Below, piece by piece: positions 55,671 through 64,000 of a DNA stretch of 64,000 nucleotides. How positions within the stretch are numbered: the first letter of the stretch is position 1; each line of letters starts with the position of its first letter. Made by a program: the position numbers and the translations under genes. The notes beneath the pieces were generated by a model. That model was not told the DNA's origin, made no database searches, and worked only from the letters and a program-made list of their open reading frames with translations. The DNA comes from Massospora cicadina. Its lineage: Eukaryota > Entomophthoromycota > Entomophthoromycetes > Entomophthorales > Entomophthoraceae. Where the stretch lies: contig JAKSZP010009292.1 of the NCBI GenBank assembly GCA_022478985.1, forward strand, positions 124,001 to 188,000. The letters are read 5' to 3'.

Positions 55671-57170
55671 TGTCCATTTCTAAACCTCGTTGCTTTAAAA
55701 AAATCTTAAAAATCCTCTATACTACATCGTCCTCTTCTTGTCATGCATCTACTGGTCTTCCAAAGTCTATACCTCCTGTTGCTTTTTTTCTTGCCAGTGT
55801 AAGATGGGTAAACATGATAAAGCCATTCATGATAAGGTGCATCTATCCAGACAAATTCAAGAACTCAATAATATACCCTTGCAGCTGAACGGCCCTTCTT
55901 AAAAGTCTTCCATCTGGGTCAATTATATTTGTTAATCGTATCACTGATGCAAAAAAGCATAATAATATTGAAGTTTATACCATAAATATATTGTTGGAAG
56001 TGGTTGTGCTGCTCTAATTACATCTAAGAACTCCAGCTCTATAGCTGTCTAATTGCGCTCTTCTCTAGTATATGGCTTTAGGTGAAACTGTATGGGTGAT
56101 CTACTCCTTCTTTGTCATACTGAGCTAATATGGTACCCATAAACACGTTGATAGTGTCAGTGTAAATGTGAAAGAATTTTGTGAAGTTTAGTTCCAAAAA
56201 ATAGGGACTTCCATCAACTTCTGCATGAGTTGTTATAAGAGATCTTTTGCTCTTGTTCCCAAATAGATACTACTTTTTGTAAGCAGGCGTGTGATTGGAT
56301 TGAAAGTATATGCAAAGTGTACGTAATTTGGAAATAGTAGCCTACCATTCTTAAGAACATCTGAAAATCACTCAGCATATAGGGAGCTCATATAGCAGTA
56401 TCTTACACCTTCCCTTGCTGTAGCTTGATTTCTCTTTTGTTTACTCCATGTACAAGGATGGCTAACTGCTCTTAAAATGAGCACTTGCTTCTATTCTACT
56501 TTAATTTTTTTACAAGCAGGTGAAAACTTCCTTTGGGTATTCCAGATGATTCTTGAATGTTTTACTGAACACCGTGATGTCATCTAGGTAAATCAGTTCA
56601 TTAAACGTTTCAATGTTTCAAAAACTAAACCAAAAATTTCTTATACATGCATGTGGGAGTTTATCAATCCTCTATGGCATAAGTTCTGGTTCATATAATA
56701 CCTGGTTGGTCGTCAGTGCACAACTCTCCTGGTCTTATGGTAAAAACTTCATCTGCCAGTAGACACTTATTATGTCCAAGGAGGAGAAGTAGAGCAATAC
56801 TCTGAGTTGTTTCAAGCACTATTGATGCATAGTATTTGGTAAGGATCTTTCTTATTAAGGTCGTTGAGACTTCTTTAATTCATATTAATTTTGCAGTGCC
56901 ACATCCTTCTTTAGCACTAGTAGAAGGGGCGACGCCCAGGCATCATTGGCGGGATGTACCAGGCCTGAATTTATGAGAAGTACCTTTTTTAAAATGATTT
57001 TAATATGCTATTGCATTAGCAGTAAGGCTTGATTTGAAAAGGTATATCACTATTAGTGACAACTTTCGAACTGCTCCCTTGCAAAAGTCATAATTGTTGG
57101 GTCTGATGCTGAGAATATCTGAGTACTTTTTGACGTTTGTAGAGTTGACGTTCTTCTGTTGTAGTTATCT
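55671..57170 (-). pseudogene. RT and RNase H of element J, broken
   Basis: RT: GLVHPANDAWASPLLLVLKK (about 56985-56920), FSSLDIISVYWQMKF (about 56800-56750), a QVLYEPELMP stretch where PTRMP is expected, and the intact catalytic box LIYLDDITVFSKTFKNHL (about 56595-56540). RNase H: FFHIYTDT, GTILAQYDKEGVDHPYSF (about 56140-56080), HFQQYIYGINF near 56000, then DPDGRLLRRAVQLQGYIIEF across a shift (55920-55865). It is closest to element I by wording. Nearly every block is in a different frame. No gag was found upstream. Confidence 0.7.
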
Positions 57171-58548
57171 CTTGCATCCCAAAATTTAAAATAACAGCAA
57201 TGATGTAAATTGTTTCAACATTTGCATAGTGATACAACATTGACTTGTCTATGGTTTAAACATCTTGATCTGCACAGATGCTGAGAAGCTAACAAGATTA
57301 TGCTTCTCTCAATATGGTATAAAACTAATGTATTATCTTATTGGGAGATTAATTTGTATTTATTAGGTTTCATAAGTTTATAATTTCTAATTTAAAGTGT
57401 CAAATTGGCTTATTTTTTGATCAATTGTTCATAGCTACATTGATAGACAGATTTACAGAGAGTATTGAGCCAAATCGGCAATAACTTTTATTGTGACCAG
57501 GCTTGCAGACGAAATTAGCTGCAACTTTAGATCATAATGGAATTTCCGAATTAATAACAAAACGATGCTATAAGCTGATGATTAATTGGTTTCTTTGATT
57601 TTCTGAAAACTAAGGCTGATGTTAATTAAAGAGTGTGCATTTGAGTGCTAGTTGTCAATTATAGTTACCCACCTTTCCTTTATTAAACAAACTTAGCTTT
57701 AGTTTTATCTAGTAGTTTGTAGTAAATTATTTAAAGTTTTAAGCAACATTTGCTTAAGGTTTAACCAAATTGTTGCATCTTCTTATGAACAAAGTATTTG
57801 ATCAGATTAAGATTATTGTCTTCAAACAGAAAGCATTTTAAAAGTTTTAAACCCTCAAACCTGTGAAGTTACCACGGTAAAACAAGTGATGCTTACTACA
57901 GAGGGCATTCTGAGCCAAAGTTAATTCATGTTTAAAAATCAATAGAAAGGAGGGAGGATCATCCAGCAGAAAAGGTAATGCCAAAAATGAGACGTGGGTG
58001 CTTAAATATTACTGAAATACAAAAGAAATTTTCTTTTTGGTAGAAATTTGGAAAATTGTACTAATTAAATTTAGCACTTTCAGGAGTTAGAATAAAGCAC
58101 CTTGAAAATATTAAGTTAAAGATTAAAATTAAAACAAAATCAATGGGAAAGAAGGGACCATCAAAGTAATCTATCTTAAATAAAAAGTAGAAGACGTTGA
58201 TAAAAGAAAATGAGGTATTATAGATACTTTACAGCTGCTCATCGAGGACATTATTAACATTATTAATTAAAAGGCTCTCAAAAAAGCCACTGATTTTTTC
58301 TATACGACCAAAACAAACAGAATATTGCGGCAGTAATTCAATTACAATTGGTGAATTAAAACTGACTCAAAATTTCCTGAATTCTAAAAGAAGAATGTTA
58401 TAGTATTTATTTAACTCTTTAAATGACTATGGCGGGATGAGAGGATTTTCAGAAGGATTACTATAATCAATCACTTAAATATGGAAAGCCTAAACCAGGT
58501 CCTACCCAAGTTTACAACAGACTGGACTTAAAGTTAAGCAAAGAATGC
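57171..58548. other. AT-rich sequence without recognised feature
   Basis: By position it should hold protease, gag and 5' LTR of J, but I see no zinc knuckle, protease motif or second LTR copy. It ends at the LTR of K. Confidence 0.35.
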
Positions 58549-59198
58549 TGTTGGACATTCTCCTTCTCAACTTTTGGAAAAGGATGTTGGAGGTAAGAAT
58601 GCCCCCAAATCCATTACAATGATCAGCCAATTACATGTTCAATCTTCGAACATTATTATGGTTAACAAGGATAGAAGTACTAATGGCAAAAAGACATTGG
58701 CAGATTCACGGTGGAACCCTATCCATCAGGAACATATATTTTATAATCAAAATCAGTTTAATAAGGTAAGAACTGATAGTAGGATTGCTCCAACTCCTCG
58801 GCCAAATTCAAGGTGTCCATTACCACACAGGTCTGTTCTCCCCCAAGGTGAGAAGATTTTACCCAATGGTGATTGGGTACAATTTATCAAATCATTACCA
58901 CACGGGTTGGTTTTGCCACAAAATATTTACCCTTGTTCTGATAGACTGAAAGCCTATATTTCCTAATTTTGATGACTCAGCTTTTTAATGCTATAGCCTC
59001 AACTACCCATGGACCCAAGATTCAAACTAATTTAAATATGAAATATTAGTATTGAATAGGGAGCTTTTTAGCTTGCCCCACATAAACAATAAAAAAGATA
59101 AAAAAAACTTTAAAAAGCGTTTATTATTACTTTGAATTTATAAAGTAAGTTTCATATATTTTAAGAATAAATTGTGGCATCTATTGGCGGATCCCACA
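58549..59198 (+). repeat. 5' LTR of element K (650 bp)
   Basis: Starts TGTTGGACATTC and ends CCCACA. It aligns with the LTR of G at both ends (TGTCAGACATTT; CCCACA) and in the middle (tcccccaaggtg, tggtgattggg). It contains a 130-codon open frame, 58574-58966, with no family resemblance. Within it a motif of about 30 bases is repeated, ttaccacacaggtctgttctccccc (58818-58842) and ttaccacacgggttggttttgccac (58897-58921), probably regulatory. TATA-like and AATAAA stretches lie at 59080-59110. Confidence 0.8.
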
Positions 59199-59201
59199 AA
59201 C

Positions 59202-59219
59202 TGGTGCTCACTACAGGGG
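59202..59219 (+). promoter_or_regulatory. Primer-binding site of element K
   Basis: TGGTGCTCACTACAGGGG, three bases after the LTR. It pairs with a tRNA ending CCCCTGTAGTGAGCACCA; I do not assign which tRNA. Confidence 0.75.
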
Positions 59220-59310
59220 GCTCACCCTGTATACTTTGATAAAGTATTTAAGCAATGGAGAGCACCACCATTGGGTGCAAAATGGGGAAGGGGCTGAAGA
59301 TGAGGATCAA

Positions 59311-61374
59311 ATGGACAGCCCTACCACTTTGATGTTTGGAGAAGAACGATTTGAGTGCATATTAATACCTGAGTATCACTGCATCACCTGGCCAGTCACT
59401 GAAGCCGTGAGAGACCTTACTCATGGCATCCTTAACCCTGGTGACAATGCATCCTGTGAACGAGCATCGTTGGTAGAGAAACACCACTTGTTTCTCTATG
59501 AGACTAGTATCCTCCCAGAGACTTATAGCCAGCTTACAAATTTGACCACCTATGTACACAAGTTTTCTCACCCTGCCTTGGTCCACATGATGCATCTCTT
59601 AATTGGACATTACAAAGAGCTACATCAACACCTAGATACCCATGCAGCTCTGAATTTAGCCTATGATAAGTTGTACCAACTGACTTCCAAACATCTTGGA
59701 GCAGTCAGATTTGGTGTGGAAGCTAATTGCAATTTCATCATTCAGCTGCATGATTAACTTACTACTGTGGACACTGGGATTGTAAAGTATGTTGAGGAGG
59801 CCATGAAGATCTTTAGAGATGAACTGAATGCTTCCACCGCTATCACATGCTCATTGTTGGAGGAGTTGGCTAATGAACTTGAAAAGCACAATGAGCAAAT
59901 GCACTGGGGCCTTTTAGCCCCCAACTCCGTCCCTCAAGAGGAATATGAACAGCGTGTGGCTGTGGTGGAGCGACAGTTAACTCAGGCTTTTTCACGTGTT
60001 GATGAGCTCAAACGCTGTCTGCTGCTTGAACCATCTAGCACCACCTCCACCCTTGCAGCCAAGGTTGTTCAGTTAGAAAAGAAGCTAGCTCTCAAAGCTT
60101 CATTTGAAAATACCAAATATTTGGCGCATCGCATGAATGAATGTGAAACTGAAGCAAAGGTGATAAAAGCTTCAATAGAAAGCCCTATGCTGTTGAAGGA
60201 AGTATTTAGTCAATTAATGCAGGTTGAGCAGAAGTATGAGCAGATCAAGGATGGAGTATAAGGCCCAAGTTCATACCCTCATGATGATGAAGGGTGTAAA
60301 CAAATAAAAGAAGATCTGAAGAACCACGTGAAAGCCATGGAAACTGCTCAATTAAGCCTAAGCTCGCTGGTGTCACAACTCCATTTCCAAGTCAATGCAA
60401 TGGAGAGCTGCATGGAAGATTTTGAAACTCACGAATTAGGGATTGAAGCTCGATTGAGACTATGTGAATCTGGGCCCCAAGAAGCCCTCTCCAAAATGAA
60501 AACCCAGCTCAAAGCCATGCAAGACCAGTTTGATCGCCTTTCGTGCACCTTTGACCAGTTAAATTATTGCTCTGAAACCCCGGAAACAGAAGCTCCAGCT
60601 ATTCATACCCTTACCAGGGGTGACTTTAGTTCATTCAAACCGACGTTCAAAGACAAGTTTATCCCTGGCGAGGGCAGCATTGCTTCGTTTTTATACATTT
60701 ACAAAGCAGCTATGGAAGGGGCGACTGATCATCAGAAGGCCAAACATATTCTTTCCTGTTTGGGACGCATGGCACAGGAGGTGATGGTCCCACATATGGA
60801 TGCTCTTAGCACCTGGTTCGAGGTTAAAGAGGCCCTCATAAACACGTTTGGCTCAAAACAGGCTTTAAGCATGAAAAAGCAAGCCTTTATGCATATGAGT
60901 ATCCAAAAAGGAGAGTCAGTGGTTGTTTTTGTGGAACGATTTTATATGGAAGCCCAGACATTGTTAACTTCAAAGATGTTGACTTTGGATGATGCTGTAG
61001 CTGCCATTTTGACTGGAGTGGCATCTCACCCTCCTCTAGCGATGCACATCACCTCAGTTAAACGCTATTTCCGTACCATTCAAGATATCAAGGAGGCGTT
61101 AATAGATGTCGCTGACTTCCATAAGCCCAAAGTTTCTTGTGGAACAGTATCCCGTCCTCGCGTTTTAACCATTGAAGATCAAAAGCTTAAGCCTCAGGCC
61201 CTAGCTATTGAAGACAAGAAGGAGCCCCTTCAGATAATGGGCTCTGAGGAGCAGAAAACCAAAGCAAAACGTCCTGAACGGCCTCGGTGCAAATACTGCT
61301 ACAAGTTTGGACACAAGGAGGCTGTGTGCTGGAAAAGAAAGCTGACGCAGAGGAACAGGAGCAGGGAAAAGTAA
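59311..61374 (+). pseudogene. Gag of element K, with long coiled-coil N-terminus
   Basis: One frame from ATG 59311 (MDSPTTLMFGEERFEC) to TAA 61372-61374, about 687 codons, broken only by TAA at 59755 and TAA at 60259. The first 430 residues are rich in heptad-like Leu, Glu, Lys and Gln (LLEELANELEKHNEQMH; VVQLEKKLALKASFENTKYL) and predict coiled coils. The capsid-like part follows: FIPGEGSIASFLYIYKAAME, WFEVKEALINTFGSKQALS, VVFVERFYMEAQTL and MLTLDDAVAAILTG. A zinc knuckle CKYCYKFGHKEAVC (about 61288-61329) is intact, followed by a basic end. Typical Ty3 Gag is 300-400 residues, so the N-terminal extension is unusual. The frame can be read upstream to 59236 from TTG. Confidence 0.85.
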
Positions 61375-61375
61375 T

Positions 61376-61913
61376 GTTGGCATAGGGAAAGGCACACCTA
61401 TTGCTGACAAATCTCATGTGCCTGATTCATTTAAACAACTTATGACATTACCTCGCATTACTAATACCCCTGGGGATGATTCTGAGGGGAGTACAGATGA
61501 GGTTGGCTATTTCGTTGTAGGAGTACCTGCTGAAGTGAAAGTCCCCGATCACTTAAACGCTGGAGGAATAGATGAGGCCACCATACCTGAAGAGACATAT
61601 CTCCATCAAGTTGTAGGGGAACTGGCCATTATCGACACTACCAGCGACGTGGACAAGATCTTGTCTAACCTTATTCGCCCTCTCCAGCATGGCCATACCC
61701 TGCAGTCTATCCTGGAATATTACTCTGAGACTGCGCGCAAATTAACCTCCACTTTTCATCTTAAGGAGGTCCTAGCGCTATCGCTCACTTTTGGGGGGAT
61801 ACTTACAAAGGTTGAAGTGGTTATCCAAAAAGTTCAAGTGATGGCTATCCTAGATACAGGCTCCCCTGTGAACGTAATCTCCTCCAAGTTGATGAAAAAA
61901 GATTAAACTTGCA
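61376..61913 (+). pseudogene. Protease of element K
   Basis: Pol frame is +1 relative to gag and overlaps its end; no ATG is required if made by frameshifting. A spacer has VPDHLNAGGIDEATIPEETY (61535-61600), matching G. The retropepsin site AILDTGSPVNVISSKLMKK (about 61840-61899) is intact. A one-base insertion in the A-run at about 61897-61903 stops the frame at TAA. Conserved sequence continues in the next frame. It would cut Gag-Pol into its working parts. Confidence 0.8.
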
Positions 61914-62720
61914 CCTGACTTGGAGTACAACCAAGACTTTAAAACTGCTGGTCTCAACAACACCCGCGCACTTAACGCTTACTCATCCCTTCCCATTTGT
62001 ATTGGGAAGCTTATTCTATCAGCCCCCGCAGTGGCTTTGGATAACAACGCCTATGATATGCTCATATGTACTCAGTTTGTGATTAATTATGAAGGTATTA
62101 TCAATATGAAGCAGGGGTTCCTGTCATTGCTCAATTATGAAGTCCCCTTAGTTCTAGCCAATAAAGAACCCAGCAAGAAGGAATACTATTGCATGGTTGA
62201 GTACCCACTTTCCGCTTTACCTATACATTATACTACCTCTGGGCGAAATACAAAGAACTGCCTGATTCAGTGGATGCAATCAAAGGTATACCATTTTATG
62301 CGACCAATGAGGTGGTGGTTAAGCCAGGTGAACAACGGGTGGTAGACACAAAAATCACTTTCAAAATACCTCGCCACTGCTTATTACACCTCTTAAGCAT
62401 TAACGGAGTTAGCCCTTTTGAGCCTTGGGGATTGCCTGGCGTTTTAGACCCAGCCTACAAGAGGCCTATTACTCTAATGTTGGGAAACCTCACCAAAAAG
62501 AACATAATTGTAAGAAAGCATCAGGAGGTGGGCCGAGAGTTTTTACTCCCTGTGGAGGAAGTTGAACAAATCCACTCTATTGGCCTGATGGCAGATTTAG
62601 GCCTGCTCACAGATAACCTAGTATGTACCTTGCCAAACGTCCATATCTCGGATGAGCTAACCTCAGGTGAGTTGGAGAAAGTGCATACTCTTCTGGATGA
62701 GTATAGTGATATATTCTCAA
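61914..62720 (+). pseudogene. Protease end and dUTPase-like domain of element K
   Basis: Frame 61920-62345 completes the protease (SLPICIGKLILSAPAVALDN, YDMLICTQFVINYEG). A shift near 62256 leads into 62270-62818. Residues: GIPFYATNEVVVKPGEQR (62282-62335), VVDTKITFKIPRHC, SINGVS, LPGVLDPAYKRPITLML (about 62430-62480), then VRKHQEVGREFLLPVEEVEQ (62510-62570). Order and spacing follow trimeric dUTPase: the region of motif 1, VDTGIxIxIP, RSGLA, GVIDxDYRG and RIAQ. The Asp and Tyr of motif 3 are present. The RSG and AQ residues and the Gly-rich motif 5 are absent, so enzyme activity is unlikely. The homologous regions of A and G agree. Confidence 0.65.
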
Positions 62721-63488
62721 AGTTGGACAATGATTATGGCCACATGAAGGGCTGGTGTCACTCCATGGATGTGGGTGATGCCCATCCCATTAGGTCAAAA
62801 CCTTATCACAAGTCATAGGTGGAGGAGCAAAAAATGAGGATGGAACTCACACAGTTATTAGATGCGGGGTTATTAGTTCCTTCGCAAAGCCCTTGGCCCT
62901 CCCCCTTTTGCTAATTAAAAGAAAAACTAAGGTCATTGGATAGTTATGGACTATCGCAGGTTAAACAATCTTACAAAAAAGGATAGTTATCTTATCCCAA
63001 GCATTGACAATGCTCTGGCCCAGCTCTCAGGCTCAAACTTTTTCTCCGCTATAGACTTGGCCAGTGGTTATTGGCAAATGGATCTATCTCCCCAAGACAA
63101 GGAGTTATGCGCTTTGATATGCAATGAAGGTCTTTTCCAACCCACGCGATTACCCCAAGGGTTGTGCAATGCACCTGCCTCTTTTCAGCGTGCGATGGAC
63201 CATATTTTGCAGTATCTAAAGTTAACCTGCGTCATCGTCTATATGGATGCCATTACCATATTCTCAAAGTCCTTTAACGAACACTTTGATCATTTGAAGG
63301 AGGTATTTCAACGCTTACAACGCTCAAATATCAAGTTAAAACCTTTGAAGTGTACTTTTTTCCAAAAGAAATTAGACTTTCTTGGACATGCCATTTCTCA
63401 AGAGGGTATCCAACCCATACAAGATAAGGTTGAAGCGATTGCCAGAATGCCACCCCCCAAAAATCTATGGGATATACAGGTTTTTTAG
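62640..63488 (+). pseudogene. Reverse transcriptase of element K
   Basis: Begins with SGELEKVHTLLDEYSDIFSK (62668-62726), then HMKGWCHSMDVGDAHPIRSK. A TAG at 62816-62818 replaces a Lys codon found in G, and a shift follows near 62900. Open again at 62946-63488: MDYRRLNNLTKKDSYLIPS, FFSAIDLASGYWQMDLSP, LFQPTRLPQGLCNAPASFQR and VIVYMDAITIFSKSFNEH (about 63230-63285). The catalytic YxDD has become YMDA, removing the second Asp. IKLKPLKCTFFQKKLDFLGH follows. The frame ends at a one-base insertion near 63481. Confidence 0.9.
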
Positions 63489-64000
63489 GGATGATGGGGT
63501 ATTACCATCAGTTCATCCCTAAGTTTGCCCAACTCAGCGAGCCCCTTGTTCGTTTACTGAAAAAGAATATCCCTTTTCAATGGGGCACTGAACAGAAGGC
63601 TGCTTTTGAAACAATGAAGCTGCTGCTACAAAAACGGCCTATCCTAAGGCATCCTGATTATGGAAAACCATTTATTTTGTTTACAGACGCCTCAGACTAC
63701 GCCGTCAGGGCCATCCTAGCCCAACCGGATGAAAAAGGGGTAGATCATTCTGTTTCAAATTTTAGTAAGATGCTATCAAAAGTGGAACGCAACTATAGTA
63801 TTACCAAGAAGGAGTGTCTTGCCATTCTACTAGCAGTAAAGCACTACCGCCCTTTCTTGTATGGGACCACTTTCACTGTGATTACGGACCACACATCTCA
63901 AAAATGGTTACAAAACATGAAGGACCCTACTGGGCGGTTAGCTCGCTGGGCTCTAAAGCTCCAGCATTATGACATGAAGATTGAACACCGCGCTGGAACT
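63482..64000 (+). pseudogene. RNase H of element K, cut by window end
   Basis: An uninterrupted frame to the last base. Connector: FLGMMGYYHQFIPKFAQLSE and EPLVRLLKKNIPFQWG. RNase H: ILFTDASDYAVRAILAQ (about 63675-63722), where G has AVGAILAQ; SKVERNYSITKKECLAILLA (63777-63836); FTVITDHTSQKWL (about 63872-63910), where the family usually has LKWL. It ends in MKDPTGRLARWALKLQ and HRAGT. Integrase and the 3' LTR are expected just beyond the window. Confidence 0.85.

Larger units (their letters stand above)
58549..64000 (+). mobile_element. Ty3/gypsy element K, youngest, runs off the window
   Basis: A plus-strand element: 5' LTR, primer site, long gag, protease, dUTPase-like domain, RT and RNase H, cut off by the window end before integrase. 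It is the best-preserved element: gag lies in one frame with two stops, and pol has four frameshifts, one stop and one active-site change. Same lineage as A and G. The 3' LTR is outside the window, so its age cannot be read from LTR divergence here. Confidence 0.9.

Noticed and set aside
58574..58966. 130-codon ORF as a host gene
   Set aside because: It lies wholly inside the LTR of K and has no recognised domain; kept only as an LTR observation.
1..64000. Prokaryotic operons, CRISPR arrays or rRNA
   Set aside because: No regularly spaced short repeats, no operon-like gene packing and no rRNA sequence seen; every recognised protein is a retroelement protein.

Overview
This is a eukaryotic window made almost wholly of transposable elements. 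I find no intact host gene, no rRNA or tRNA gene, no CRISPR array and no bacterial operon structure. Most coding signal is Ty3/gypsy gag-pol in various states of decay, plus one L1/Tad-like LINE and one short tRNA-derived SINE. The RT wording (PTRxPQGLxNAPAxFQ, DLASGYWQ), the chromodomain integrases and the compact LINE suggest a TE-rich fungus, perhaps an early-diverging lineage. That placement is an inference and I cannot prove it.

Layout (element letters are mine). A, 28-6972 (-): gypsy element with LTRs at both ends and a SINE inside pol. 7290-8960 (+): two unrecognised frames, the second a hydrophobic 177-residue protein, then a TATA box. B, 8990-10235 (+): RT/RNase H remnant. C, 10558-16500 (-): chromovirus with 847/850-bp LTRs. 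D, 17560-18850 (+): chromovirus integrase followed by an LTR that is split by E, a 3.9-kb gag-only element at 19385-23319. F, 24300-25544 (-): RNase H/integrase remnant. G, 25550-31745 (+): element with two 762-bp LTRs and a TTGAC target duplication.

From 32448 to about 49950 there is a stack of nested insertions. A D-type LTR was entered by LINE H (32922-49456, 9-bp target duplication TACAAAATT). H was in turn entered by gypsy element I (38762-48913, target duplication CTTGG) and by a solo LTR (35576-36713). The 3' LTR of I was then entered by another solo LTR (39688-40361, target duplication CCTAT). Beyond it lie a chromodomain remnant, two tandem LTR-like repeats (50389-52780), the minus-strand pol of J (54495-57170), and K (58549 to the window end, +), the best-preserved element.

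Elements A, G and K are one lineage. Each has gag, then protease, then a domain resembling a degenerate dUTPase, then RT, RNase H and integrase. G, I and K share a primer-binding site TGGTGCTCACTAYAGGGG (one mismatch in G). All carry stops, frameshifts or lost catalytic residues, so none looks autonomous now. The observations most worth following are open frames inside LTRs (element C and perhaps the 7.3-8.6 kb pair), an antisense frame between two polypurine tracts in I, the dUTPase-like domain, and the fully dated insertion stack.
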